Source of the DNA: Dyella sp. M7H15-1
GTDB taxonomy: Bacteria > Pseudomonadota > Gammaproteobacteria > Xanthomonadales > Rhodanobacteraceae
DNA: 64,000 bases
Assembly: GCF_004114615.1 (NCBI RefSeq)
Contig: NZ_CP035300.1
Span: forward strand, 1,116,001 to 1,180,000
Direction: 5' to 3'
The notes beneath the pieces were generated by a model. That model did not search any database, was not told where the DNA came from, and worked only from the letters and a program-made list of their open reading frames with translations. The position numbers and the translations under genes were made by a program. Numbering within the stretch: the stretch's first letter is position 1; each line of letters starts with the position of its first letter. Shown here piece by piece: positions 53,101 through 61,643 of the stretch.

Positions 53101-54040
53101 GCGTGAGCCCGCCACGCTGGATAAGCGCCGTGAGTTGCCCGGGGCTGCTGTAAGTTTCCTGGTCACCGTTGGCCGTGATGTACGTCCATCCGCTAATCGA
53201 CCCGTCATTGGCATAGCTGGCGATGAGTGTGTCGCTGACGTCTTGGTCACCAATCCAACTGGTGCCGTTCTTGTCAAATCCCAGAACCTTCCCGTCGGGC
53301 CGCAGGACATAGGCGGTGGCCGATTGAGTATTACTCGCAACACGGACCGTTCGTAGATAACTATGCACGCGATGTGCGCCTAGTACCAGCTCGTTTTGAA
53401 GTTGCGACCCGCTATTACCCGATTGGCTGTTGTAGGAAATGGTGAAGTCGAGCGGAAAAGCACCGGCTCCATGATAGATTTCCAGTTCCTCGAACTTATT
53501 GCCCGTGGCTGGATTGACCGGATCGCCTGCCAATTGGCAGGGGCAGCGAGGCTTACCTCGATTCTTATCTCGGTTTGGGTTTGCAACAGGACAAAGGCTG
53601 TTTGGCCAAGCATCTGCAGAATAAGCACTGGAGTTGGGATCACCGCAATTGGCGAATCGACGTGCACCTGACGGATATTCGTAGGGTCCCCCTGATAGCG
53701 CACAGCTTGAATGGTCATGACCGTAATAGAACGCTTCGTAGAGGTCTCCATCTTCATAACCGCCCGAATGGACCATTTGTACGCCAGCCCAAGTCCATGC
53801 ATCTTGCCCATTGGCACATTTTGGCACCTCTGATTCCCAGAGAGACATATATGCCGCCAAGGGTGTGGGATACCTAATTTGATCCCATCCGCCGTTGTAC
53901 CAATTGGGCACGTTGTAAAAGATGATCGGTGCGTGTTGTGCTGACACCTTTGCAGCGAAGCCGCTTAGCACAAGACATACAAAAAAGATCAACGCTTGCC
54001 AGACATACTTTATCTCTTGGACGCGTTCTATATGTTTCAT
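50111..54040 (-). CDS. large RHS repeat protein, truncated at its tip by IS200
   Basis: This encodes about 1309 residues. The signal peptide lies around ALIFFVCLVLSGFAAKVSA. The N-terminal domain is unique (FYNVPNWYNGGWDQIRY), then PCQLAGDPVNPATGNKFEEL, the DUF6531-type entry to RHS proteins, then more than 20 YD repeats and the core up to SNGYVYN, where IS200 copy B adds a stop (NSE*). In the intact gene the frame would run on into the toxin tip at 48885-49496, for a protein of about 1,510 residues. Start 54040 has AGAGG seven bases upstream; 54094 is the alternative. Export by Sec rather than a PAAR/VgrG head is suggested. Confidence 0.88.
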   Translation of the reverse strand: MKHIERVQEIKYVWQALIFFVCLVLSGFAAKVSAQHAPIIFYNVPNWYNGGWDQIRYPTPLAAYMSLWESEVPKCANGQDAWTWAGVQMVHSGGYEDGDLYEAFYYGHDHSSCALSGGPYEYPSGARRFANCGDPNSSAYSADAWPNSLCPVANPNRDKNRGKPRCPCQLAGDPVNPATGNKFEELEIYHGAGAFPLDFTISYNSQSGNSGSQLQNELVLGAHRVHSYLRTVRVASNTQSATAYVLRPDGKVLGFDKNGTSWIGDQDVSDTLIASYANDGSISGWTYITANGDQETYSSPGQLTALIQRGGLTQTLTYNASGQLASVTDPQGRMLVFTYDGSGRIEGMMTPDSQVYSFAYDSNNNLLTVTYPDSSKLTLVYAENGAGGNDLTGVVDESNNRIDTTTYNSSDQVTSTTGPNGINQTSFSYATNNGAAVETVTDALGKTETTNTEYLFGVAVPTTITRSCTGCASVSRQYTYDSNGYLTSSTDFNGNVTKTTYDASGLLDQQIEASGTINQRTTNFTWNTTFRVPVTRVVLDANGNTVGNAQWVYNSTDQTLARCETDPANSATSGYACSNSGTLPAGVRRWTYTYCTAVDTTQCPIVGLMLTATGPRTDTPEATTYGYYLASSATNCGTPGAACYQAGDLHTVTDPQGHVTTIASYDGAGRITRVTDANGVNTDMTYTPRGWLASRKVGGSTTSFTYTPYGAVHTVTDADGVVTTYDYDAAHRLMKVTDAQGNYVQYTLDAAGNKTAEQVFDTSGTLHKSLTRSFNTLGQLTQVMDGLNHTVFDASASNSYDANGNLVQSADGLGIQRQSSYDALNRLVQTLDNYNGTDSATANTRTQYTYDSLDRLTQLTDPSNLATTYGYDGLGNATAQQSPDTGSTSRSFDAAGNVLTRTDAKGITETRTYDALNRLLTVSYPDSTQNITYAYDEANSITGCSSSDPIGRLTRIIEHAVTTVYCYDAHGNVIQKQQITAAGTDTTGYRYTNADRLSGITYPSGTQVSYTRDSNGRIQAITATPPNGTASTVVSNVSYQPFGPVSGYTLGNGQQITRAYDANYRLTDLTSPAFTLHVARDAMGNITAMGNAPGANPATETYSYDPLYRLTQITEADGSTLESVTYNPTGDRLSKTGSGLATGNYGYNPNTHQLIATGNAARSVDANGNTTAVSQAGNTYGFGYNDRNRMAVAQLNQSTVGSYTYNALNQRVQKVANGVSQRFDYNEGSQMLAEYGTTNRDYIWMDGIPVANVDVANGSGSITYVTADQLGTPRAIADSAGSTLWQFAYHGNPWGEMQPTSNGYVYNSE

Positions 54041-54093
54041 TCCTTTGCCTCTCGATTCTTTTTCGGATCTCACACGTTTCATGAAAGAACGCA

Positions 54094-54360
54094 CTAACGC
54101 GACTCATTCGTGCCATTGTAGTTGTCGATGGCCTGCATTGGCCGATCCAGGGCGTCGTAACCCCGCTGTCGCTGGATGCCAGGCCAACGACGCTTTGCAC
54201 CAGATTGTCGTTGGCAGCGCAGCTTTTGCTGGCGCTGGTGTCGAAGAACGTAAGGTTGAAGCCACTCATCGCCTTGATGAGTTGGCCTGAAGTGAAGACG
54301 CTGCGAGTCAAGCTGTGGTGCAGCGCACCTGTCCGTGCCATGCGGCAGCTCGGCAATTAT
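54094..54360 (-). pseudogene. decayed RHS fragment upstream of the large RHS gene
   Basis: Two minus frames carry degenerate RHS sequence: HHSLTRSVFTSGQLIKAMSG and CAANDNLVQSV in one, GIQRQRGYDALDRPMQAI and DNYNGTN in another. They match consecutive parts of the intact gene (LTRSFNTLGQLTQVMDG ... YDALNRLVQTLDNYNGT) with frameshifts. Another copy of the same DNYNGTN* end lies directly upstream of the RHS gene at 45941. Confidence 0.8.
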
Positions 54361-54496
54361 GTTGCCGGTTACGCCCAGAGTGCTGGTGCATAAGACGCAT
54401 TGATGATGGCGGTCTTCCATGCAAACCCCTTGTCTTCCCTTGGCAGGTATTTACCCAGATCGATGCAAGCACCGCAAGTACCCGCGATGACTCATC

Positions 54497-55437
54497 CCTG
54501 ATTCCGTGAGCTCCCAACGCGCAGTGCGCATGGCCTCTGGGTTTGGGAGTGATCTTTGACTCACCCGGCGGGTGAGTGGACGTCTTCGATATGCCACTCC
54601 CATGGCATCCCGTGATCGATTACGCTGACGCACAACCCGTCGACACGATCGCTTTCATGCAGCCCACGTCCTTCGTTGTTCGCCAATCCCCCCGCGACCT
54701 AACCGCGATGTCGGGTCTGGCCTTTGTGGGCATCGCACTGCACCGCTTTGCCCAGATCGCGCAACACATCGATCCGAAGTTTCCCACGCGCCAGGGTTTG
54801 CCAAGCAGCCAGATTCTGGCCGGTTACATCGGCTTGCTGGCCGAAGGCAAAAGCGATTTCGAGGCGATCGAAGGCAAGCAGCGCTTGCCGAGCGGCAAAT
54901 TCAACACCAACGCTCTGGTGCTGAGCTTGGCGGCAGTGGCTTACAACATCCTGCGCCTGATCGGCCAGCAAGCACTGCTGGGCAAGGATATCCCGCTGCG
55001 TCATCCGGTCAAACGTCGACGCTTGAAGACGGTGATGCAGGAGATGATGTGGGTCGCCGCGCAACTGACCCTGCACGCGCGACGGGTGACGCTCAACTTC
55101 GACCGGCACTGTCCCGTGTTCAAGGTGTGGCGGACGCTCTATGTCACCTGGACCGCCGACGACTGGCTGCCGCCTGTGGCGGCGCGCTGCACCTAGCCCG
55201 GGCCTGGCCAGCAACTCATCAATCATCCCTACGCGCGAACGATCGCGAGGTATGCGGTTGCACGCAAGCAGGAAAATGTTCCCGGCGGTGCCTGCAAGCG
55301 TCGGTGTAAAAGCCCGCGCGCCGCGGTGAGTGGTTCTTTTTCTGGCATCCGATAGCTGAGTGCGGCATCATCATCGCGCTGATCACCGCCTTGGACGGCA
55401 AAGCGGAATCGTGCCGAGGAGAGGTCACGGAATCAGG
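54497..55437 (+). mobile_element. internally deleted IS1380-family element
   Basis: Matching ends CCTGATTCCGTGA (54497-54509) and its reverse complement (55425-55437) bound 941 bp. That is too short for an IS1380 element (about 1.6-2 kb). The single frame inside joins a transposase N-terminus to a C-terminus. No target duplication was found. About 240 bases after the frame hold no gene. Confidence 0.7.
54576..55196 (+). pseudogene. IS1380-family transposase, central catalytic part deleted
   Basis: Residues about 28-100 (FVVRQSPRDLTAMSGLAFVG, LPSSQILAGYIGLLAEGKSD) resemble the N-terminal part of IS1380 transposases. From about 100 on (SGKFNTNALVLSLAAVAYNI, RRRLKTVMQEMMWVAAQLTL, FKVWRTLYVTW) it is the C-terminal end. 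The central part, with the DDE residues, is missing at the junction near EGKQRLPSGKF, so it cannot transpose by itself. Confidence 0.75.
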
Positions 55438-55479
55438 ATCTAAAAAGATGTGTGTCATCGGATGGCATAAATAGGCAGA

Positions 55480-55514
55480 CCCCGAAGAACAGCGATTCGT
55501 CTTGTTCTTCGGGG
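55480..55514. terminator. stem-loop just beyond the rebuilt secreted gene
   Basis: CCCCGAAGAACA and TGTTCTTCGGGG form a 12-base-pair stem with an 11-base loop. It lies nine bases downstream of the stop at 55523 of the reconstructed minus-strand gene. A clear T run is lacking on either strand. Confidence 0.5.
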
Positions 55515-55636
55515 AACTTGCATCATGAATTGCCGCGTCTCGTGCACATCAAGTAGAACGCTACGGGAGATTTGCTACCCGTGTTTTGATTGAAATTCAG
55601 CGAATCAATAAGTATCGATCCACCATCTATTCTTAG

Positions 55637-56480
55637 AGCCTGTCGTCATGAGGTGTTGAAATATGGTTAACTACCCGCCATGGAATCTTGCTGGATGGAA
55701 TCCTCTGTGACTGCAGCCTATCGACGCCATGACATTTCCGATGAAAAATGGGGTTTGCTTGAACCCCATTTGCCGGGTCAAGCGGGCCGATGGGGGCGTG
55801 TAGCCAAAGATAATCGGCAATTCATCAACGCAGTGTTCTGGATACTTCGCACCGGAGCGCCGTGGCGAGATTTACCACCCGAGTACGGCGATTGGAAGAA
55901 TACCCATCGGCGCTTTTGTCGCTGGCGCGATAACGGCACATGGGAAGGTCTGTTGGAACGTGTGATGGATGAGCCGGACTTTGAGTGGCTGATGATCGAT
56001 GCCAGTCACTGCAAGGTTCATCCTCATGCAGCGGGAGCTCGTGGCGGCAATCAGGGCATAGGTCTCACAAAAGGGGGCGCAACACCAAGATACATTTGGC
56101 CGTGGATGCGCATGGTATGCCAGTCCGAATTCTTGTTACAGAGGGTACCCGGGCAGATTGTTCGCAGGCCGCGGAACTGATCAAAGACATTCCTGCTGAG
56201 CATCTCATGGCCGACAAAGGTTATGACAGTGATGCCATTGTTGAGCAGGCTCATGAGCAAGGCATGCAGGCGCATATTCCGCCACGTAAAAACCGAAAAG
56301 AGCCGCGCGACTACGACACGTACCTGTATCGTCATCGCCACCTGGTTGAGAATGCGTTTTTGTACCTGAAACAGTGGCGTGGTGTGGCGACACGCTACGC
56401 GAAGAATCTGTCCTCTTTCCTTGCCGCTGTGCAAATTCGCTGCCTCGTCATGTGGCTCAGAATCTTATGACGACATGCTC
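55637..56480 (+). mobile_element. IS5-family element (IS427-like), 844 bp
   Basis: The inverted ends GAGCCTGTCGTCAT and GAGCATGTCGTCAT bound 844 bp; TA is present on both sides (55635-55636, 56481-56482), fitting the short TA duplication of the IS427-like group. It contains a two-frame transposase on the plus strand. Confidence 0.85.
55680..56470 (+). CDS. IS5-family transposase in two frames (-1 frameshift at GGGGG)
   Basis: The first frame (55680-56180; likely start 55695, MESSVTAAYRRHDISDEKW) encodes the HTH part and the first Asp (WLMIDASHCK). The second frame (ending 56470) carries SHKRGRNTKIHLAVDAHG, LMADKGYDSDAIV (second Asp) and HLVENAFLYLKQWRGVATRY (Glu). A one-base backward shift in ACAAAAGGGGGCG (about 56,068-56,080) restores the usual TKGGRNTKIH. 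It is either programmed frameshifting, known in this IS group, or a single-base insertion. Confidence 0.85.
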
Positions 56481-56868
56481 TACAATGCCTATGAGCGGAA
56501 TCGTTGTTGGCGGATTAGCCTGACCACCGGGCGTCGCAGTGCAAATCAGTTTATGCGGCACGTCGGGGTTCAATTGGATCGAAAATCGATTATTTCCAGA
56601 AATGCTTACAGAATGTACCCAGTCGTCTCCACCTAACGTAGTTCCTCCAGAGCTGACGTATACGCTATATACCCTATGATTTTCGTCCTGTGCGGAGGCG
56701 GATGAGAATGCGGTCATTGACAAAGCCGTACCGCATAAAGACAGTGCTAACCATTTCAAATATTTCACTCGTAGCGTCCTTAGCAGCCAGAAGCTGTAGT
56801 AAATGAAAATACCTTTCCGGCCTTAGCGCGCAGTTGACTTGCGTGGGCAAGAACTCCAATAGTCCCAT

Positions 56869-57233
56869 GGACGGGCCGCGTACCTGGAGACATGTTTATT
56901 TATGCTGCGCTATCAGTGCAGCACGAAACATAGACGAGGAAACGTGAAGTACTGGTCAAATGGCGTAACGCTGCCAAACGCCAAAGGCATTCTGTGATGC
57001 AAACTAGTGTGGCGACGGCTGCCACCTCATGCACATCATGTGTTTATCGAACCGCGAAAAGCGCAGCATATTTGGAAAGGGAATATGTTCGGTTGATCAC
57101 CGCCCTAGCTTGCATACCGAAGTTCTCTGTCAAGACATAACAGGCTTGCTGCCCGGCTAGCCATACGCCCCCGTTCCCGTGTTTTTGGTGGCCCCGGTAT
57201 ACTGCCCCGACTCTGTACCAGACCAAGACCGGA
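56869..57233. other. accA upstream region, right end of the RHS island
   Basis: This 365-base stretch has no gene I can support. Frames here are short and unlike known proteins. It lies between the disrupted secreted gene and accA; a sharp end of the island is not visible and no tRNA or integrase is present. GTATACTG at about 57,196-57,203 may include a -10 element for accA. Confidence 0.5.
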
Positions 57234-58190
57234 ATGAACCCTAATTTCCTCGACTTCGAACAACCGATTGCCGATCTGGAAGCCAAAATCGAGGAATTGC
57301 GCTATGCCAGTAGCGGGCAGGCCGTCAACATTGATGACGAGATCCACCGCCTGCGCGAAAAGCTGAAGATCAAGACCGCCGACATCTTCCGCAACCTGGA
57401 TTCCTGGCAGACCACCCAGCTTTCGCGCCATCCGGCTCGCCCCTACACGCTCGATTACATCAGCGTGATCTGCGAGGAGTTCCACGAACTGGCCGGTGAT
57501 CGCGCCTTTGCGGACGACGGTGCTATCGTAGGTGGACTGGGCCGTATCAATGGCCGCCCGGTGATGATCATCGGCCATCAGAAAGCCCGCGATACCAAGG
57601 GCAAGCTCAAGCGCAATTTCGGCATGCCACGCCCGGAGGGCTATCGCAAGGCGTTGCGCCTGATGAAGATGGCGGAACGTTTCAAACTCCCGTTGTTTAC
57701 CTTCATCGACACCATGGGCGCCTACCCCGGCATCGGCGCCGAGGAACGCGGCCAGAGCGAAGCCATTGCTCGCAACCTGCTGGAAATGGCCGAACTGAAA
57801 ACCTCGATCATCTGCACGGTGATCGGCGAAGGCGGGTCCGGCGGTGCGCTGGCGATCGGCGTGGGCGACCGCACCCTGATGCTCCAATACGCCACCTATT
57901 CGGTGATTACCCCAGAAGGCTGCGCCTCGATCCTGTGGAAGAGCGGCGAGAAGGCCAAGGACGCTGCCGAAGCCCTCGGCATGACCGCTCCGCGCCTGCT
58001 GCAACTGGGCCTGATCGACAAGATGGTGCGCGAACCCCTGGGCGGCGCCCACCGCAATCCGCACTCGATGGCGGTGCGCCTGAAGGCCGTGCTGCTCAAC
58101 GAGCTGGATCGGCTCGAAGCCATTCCCCTACCTGAGCTGATGGAACAGCGTTATCGCCGTCTGCGCGGTTACGGCGCATTCCAAGAGTAA
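57234..58190 (+). CDS. accA: acetyl-CoA carboxylase carboxyltransferase, alpha subunit
   Basis: This 318-residue crotonase-fold subunit, with AccD, transfers CO2 from carboxybiotin to acetyl-CoA to form malonyl-CoA. Motifs: [19 protein letters not shown] at the N-terminus, [34 protein letters not shown] and [17 protein letters not shown] (oxyanion region). It normally lies next to dnaE in this order; here the RHS island intervenes. Confidence 0.96.
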   Translation: MNPNFLDFEQPIADLEAKIEELRYASSGQAVNIDDEIHRLREKLKIKTADIFRNLDSWQTTQLSRHPARPYTLDYISVICEEFHELAGDRAFADDGAIVGGLGRINGRPVMIIGHQKARDTKGKLKRNFGMPRPEGYRKALRLMKMAERFKLPLFTFIDTMGAYPGIGAEERGQSEAIARNLLEMAELKTSIICTVIGEGGSGGALAIGVGDRTLMLQYATYSVITPEGCASILWKSGEKAKDAAEALGMTAPRLLQLGLIDKMVREPLGGAHRNPHSMAVRLKAVLLNELDRLEAIPLPELMEQRYRRLRGYGAFQE

Positions 58191-58194
58191 GCAC

Positions 58195-58244
58195 GTAGGT
58201 TGCCATGAAAGTCCCGCAATCATGGGACTTTCATGGCAACCTAC
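58195..58244. repeat. GTAG-headed perfect palindrome after accA
   Basis: GTAGGTTGCCATGAAAGTCCC (58195-58215) and its exact reverse complement (58224-58244) are separated by eight bases. It starts GTAG and ends CTAC, the mark of GTAG-type REP sequences of xanthomonads. It lies five bases after the accA stop and may also stop transcription. Confidence 0.85.
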
Positions 58245-58310
58245 GACATCACTAGCCGCCTGCCGACTTTTGCTGAACAATGGCCCAGCTTTTACCTGTG
58301 GGACGCTCTT

Positions 58311-59846
58311 ATGCAGACACGCTCCTCGTTGCAACGCGTGATCCTTATGGCCACGCTAATCTGCGCGCCGCTGGTTTGCGCGCAAAAAGCGCCGACACCT
58401 AGTAGCGATGCCGAAGCCCGCACCGCCAAAGCCTTCGAAACCGCTCGTCAGCAGAGCCCACTCGCCCTGCACGCCTTTCTCGCCGACATGCCCAAAGGGG
58501 GCGATCTGCATGTCCACCTCGGCGGTGCGATCTACGCCGAATCGTTGATTGCCGAGGCCGCAGCCGATGGCCTGTGCGTAGATATCGCCACATCCGGCCT
58601 GCTCGACAAACATGATGCAACTGCCCCCAATTGCGGCAACGGCCGACGTCCCGCCGGCGATGCATTGAGCGATCAACACTTCTACGACACGTTGGTGGAT
58701 GCGTTCTCCATGCGCAGCTTCGCACCTTCGAACGGCCACTCGGGCCACGACCAGTTCTTCGACACCTTCGGTCGCTTCGGCGCCGTCGGCTCTCAGCACA
58801 AGGGTGACTGGCTCAACGAAGTCAGCGCACGCGCCAGCGTGCAGAACGAGCAATACCTGGAACTGATGATCACCCCGCCATTCGCGCATGCCGCCGGACT
58901 CGCCCGCACGCTGGGCTGGCACGCCGACTTTGACCTGATGCGTCGCCAATTGCTAGCGCATGGTCTGAAAGACGAAATGGCCGACGACGAACAGCTGCTC
59001 ACGCAAGCGTTGGCCCAACGCAAGCAGCAACAGCATTGTGACAGCAAGCAGGCCGATTCGGGCTGCACCGTGCAGATTCGATTCCTGTATCAGGTCTTAC
59101 GCGGCGCAGCGCCCGAACGCGTGTTCGCGCAAACCCTTCTGGGCTTTGAACTCGCGTCGGTCGATCCACGCTGGGTAGGTATCAATTTCGTGATGCCCGA
59201 AGACGGCTATTTGTCGATGCGCGACTACAGTCTGCAAATGCACATGCTCGACTACCTGCATCGCCTATACCCGAAGGTGCATATCAGCCTGCACGCCGGC
59301 GAATTGGCACCGGGACTGGTGCCACCGGAAGGCCTGCGTTTCCACATCCGCGAGGCGGTGGAACTGGGCCATGCCGAACGCATCGGCCACGGTGTGGACG
59401 TGATGTACGAAGACCGCCCCGAAGCACTGCTCGACGAAATGGCCGCGCGCCATGTGATGGTGGAAATCAACCTCACCAGCAACGATGTGATTCTGGGCGT
59501 GCGCGGTGCCGAGCATCCGTTGCCGATCTACCTCAAGCACGGCGTTCCCGTGACGCTGTCCACCGACGACGAAGGTGTTTCACGCATCGACCTTACCCAC
59601 GAGTACGTGCGCGCTGCGGAAGACTTTGGCCTGGACTATCCCATGCTGAAACAGATGGCACGCAACAGCCTCAGCTATAGCTTCCTGCCGGGCGAGAGTC
59701 TGTGGGCATCCAGCGCCTGCCAAGGCATCTCGCTGGGCGCCGGCCATCCCAACGCTGCTTGCCAGCGATTATTGGCAAGCAGCGAGAAAGCGACGGCGCA
59801 ATGGGAGCTGGAGCGTCGTTTACGTGCATTTGAACAAGCGCACTAA
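58311..59846 (+). CDS. exported adenosine deaminase-family protein
   Basis: This 511-residue protein has a signal peptide (MQTRSSLQRVILMATLICAPLVC region). The amidohydrolase metal motif GGDLHVHLGGA is at about residues 64-73, SLHAGELAP at about 325 (Zn His and catalytic Glu), IGHGVDV at about 357 and STDDEGVSR at about 417 (Zn Asp). It is longer than cytosolic adenosine deaminases and resembles periplasmic or secreted ADA/ADGF-type enzymes. Start 58311 rather than 58233, because 58233 lies in the palindrome and would disrupt the signal peptide. It probably deaminates extracellular adenosine or related nucleosides. Confidence 0.82.
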   Translation: MQTRSSLQRVILMATLICAPLVCAQKAPTPSSDAEARTAKAFETARQQSPLALHAFLADMPKGGDLHVHLGGAIYAESLIAEAAADGLCVDIATSGLLDKHDATAPNCGNGRRPAGDALSDQHFYDTLVDAFSMRSFAPSNGHSGHDQFFDTFGRFGAVGSQHKGDWLNEVSARASVQNEQYLELMITPPFAHAAGLARTLGWHADFDLMRRQLLAHGLKDEMADDEQLLTQALAQRKQQQHCDSKQADSGCTVQIRFLYQVLRGAAPERVFAQTLLGFELASVDPRWVGINFVMPEDGYLSMRDYSLQMHMLDYLHRLYPKVHISLHAGELAPGLVPPEGLRFHIREAVELGHAERIGHGVDVMYEDRPEALLDEMAARHVMVEINLTSNDVILGVRGAEHPLPIYLKHGVPVTLSTDDEGVSRIDLTHEYVRAAEDFGLDYPMLKQMARNSLSYSFLPGESLWASSACQGISLGAGHPNAACQRLLASSEKATAQWELERRLRAFEQAH

Positions 59847-59854
59847 TGTATGCA

Positions 59855-60496
59855 TCAATACTCCCAAGGCGGAAGCAGCGGCGGTGATATACCATCGTAT
59901 AGATGCCAATTGGCATGCACGACCTGGCCATGGTGCAAGGTCACCACGGTGACACCCGGCTTTTCCATCAGCGCAATGATCTGATTGAAACCTGACCAGT
60001 TCGCCGCCGTATACGCCCAGTGCTCCAGGATATCGTCGTTCTGCGCAGTCAAAGGAGGTTTCTCCGGCACGGCGTACCCCGCCGGATAACACTCATGCAA
60101 CACATACATATCATTGCCGGTCGGCGCAGAGGTAGGATCAAGTGGATTGCTCAGCTGCTGCCCTTTTTCGAGGCTGTAGGTTAGTCCGGCGCCTCCGTGG
60201 GTCGCCTCCCAGAACTGCGCGTGACTTGCCCATAAGGCATCAAATCCTGGGGAGCCGTCCGGCTGCGTACCCTCGTATTGCGTAGGTGTGATAACCACGA
60301 TGGTAAGCGCCTCGTTTCCAATGTTGCCCGCACTGTTGTCGAAGCATGGATTGAAATATCGAGGGTTGGGGTTGAGGTCCGGCCACGCTGGCCGAGGATA
60401 GTTTTGTGCGTAAACATTGAATGCCCCAAAAACCGCTGCACAGGTGCATGTCACTCCAAGTACCGCCGAGCATGTGAATGAACTCAAACGCTTCAT
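59855..60496 (-). CDS. secreted protein of unknown function
   Basis: This 213-residue protein has a signal peptide (MKRLSSFTCSAVLGVTCTCAAVFGAFNVYAQ). The mature part is rich in Pro, Trp, Tyr and Asn (NYPRPAWPDLNPNPRYFNP) with two later cysteines. LTIVVITPTQYEG and VTVVTLHHGQVVHANWHLYD look like beta strands. I do not recognise the family. GGGAG lies eight bases before ATG at 60496; an alternative start is 60511. It converges with the adenosine deaminase gene. Confidence 0.65.
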   Translation of the reverse strand: MKRLSSFTCSAVLGVTCTCAAVFGAFNVYAQNYPRPAWPDLNPNPRYFNPCFDNSAGNIGNEALTIVVITPTQYEGTQPDGSPGFDALWASHAQFWEATHGGAGLTYSLEKGQQLSNPLDPTSAPTGNDMYVLHECYPAGYAVPEKPPLTAQNDDILEHWAYTAANWSGFNQIIALMEKPGVTVVTLHHGQVVHANWHLYDGISPPLLPPWEY

Positions 60497-60573
60497 GGCT
60501 TTGTCTCCCATCGAGTTCCCCCTGGTCCCAAAGGTCTTCGCGATCGAAACACTGACTCCAGTCCGACAGACTC

Positions 60574-61482
60574 CTATACATGCCTGGGTTGCATCGGCAT
60601 GCCGATAGGGTCACCATCCAGCCGCTGGCCAAACATGGCCGGCGAATCCGTCGTAAATGGAATACATGGCAAGGTACAGCCGGCCACTTCAAGCTGTGGC
60701 TTGATCGTGCGCAGCAAATCGGCCTTGGTGGGATAGAAATCGGCCACCTTGGTCCAGGCCATCAAGTTCAGCTTGGTACCCAGATCGGTGTAGTCGGACA
60801 CAACCGCGCCTGACATCGCGTCCGGTTGCTGCAAAATCCGCGGATCGGCATTGATGATCTGTCGCAATACGCCCAGCGCATCCTCGATATCGTCGTGCCG
60901 CGCGATCAGCAATTGAATGCTGATCATGCGATAAGGCCGCGCCGAGAGATTCGTCACCGGATTGGACCACAGTTGGCTATTAGGCACGAACATCATCGTT
61001 CCATCGTTCTTGATGAGATGCGTTGTAAACAACGTGACATCCTGCACGGTGCCACTCACCGCCCCGATTCCCTCGATCGAATCGCCCACGCCAAAAGGAC
61101 GCCACAGCAGCAGCATCAAACCTGCCGCAATATTCTGCAGCGTACCCTGCAAGGCCAGGCCGATCGCCAGCCCCGCCGTGCCCACCATGGTCAGCACGCT
61201 GGCCGTCGCCACGCCCATTTGCCCAAGTGCAAAGATGAAAGCGATCCCGCGCACCGCCCATTTGGCAAAGTTGCACACCACCGACGCAAAGGTCGCATCG
61301 GTGTGCATTTTTCCCAGCGCGCGCTGCAGAAATACCACGATGCGATTGGACGTCCAAACGCCTACCAACACGATCATCAACGCGATCAAAAATTCAAAGC
61401 CGATTCTTGCCGTGGCGTCAATGACATCATGTATTTCGGACTGCCAATTCGATAAGCCTAGCTGTAACGATGGGATAAGCAT
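60574..61482 (-). CDS. mechanosensitive channel, MscS family
   Basis: This 302-residue protein has three N-terminal helices. The pore helix (VLTMVGTAGLAIGLALQGTL) is Gly/Ala-rich as in MscS TM3. The beta domain follows with PFGVGDSIEGIGAVSGTVQD, FVPNSQLWSNPVTNLS and a mixed C-terminal domain. It should open on membrane tension to release solutes on osmotic downshock. Start 61482 has GGAGG six bases upstream; the frame is open to 61629. Confidence 0.92.
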   Translation of the reverse strand: MLIPSLQLGLSNWQSEIHDVIDATARIGFEFLIALMIVLVGVWTSNRIVVFLQRALGKMHTDATFASVVCNFAKWAVRGIAFIFALGQMGVATASVLTMVGTAGLAIGLALQGTLQNIAAGLMLLLWRPFGVGDSIEGIGAVSGTVQDVTLFTTHLIKNDGTMMFVPNSQLWSNPVTNLSARPYRMISIQLLIARHDDIEDALGVLRQIINADPRILQQPDAMSGAVVSDYTDLGTKLNLMAWTKVADFYPTKADLLRTIKPQLEVAGCTLPCIPFTTDSPAMFGQRLDGDPIGMPMQPRHV

Positions 61483-61643
61483 GAAGGCCTCCACAACGCT
61501 CAGGGTACGGAGTAAGACAACATAGGAAAGCATGAACCCAGGCAACCGCAAGAAGACGTGAATACACCCAAACCAGGCAGCCTGTCCCCGTTTTTTGTGT
61601 TTGACCACGTCTTGGGCGACACTCGTCAAACATCAAAAACCTC

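Larger units (their letters stand above)
55523..56768 (-). pseudogene. small secreted protein gene split by an IS5-family element
   Basis: The 5' part (56768-56481) encodes a signal peptide (KWLALSLCGTALSMTAFSSASA) and about 70 residues of mature protein up to IPLIGIV, where IS5 begins. Removing IS5 (55637-56480) and one TA copy continues the frame as RIDGGSILIDSLNFNQNTGS to a stop at 55523-55525, giving about 133 residues. As it stands the frame ends in IS5 sequence (EHVVIRF). Function unknown. It lies at the accA side of the RHS island. Confidence 0.75.

Noticed and set aside
54094-54420. 108-codon minus frame upstream of the long RHS gene
   Set aside because: Only short parts match RHS, split over two frames; it is a decayed fragment and not a gene.
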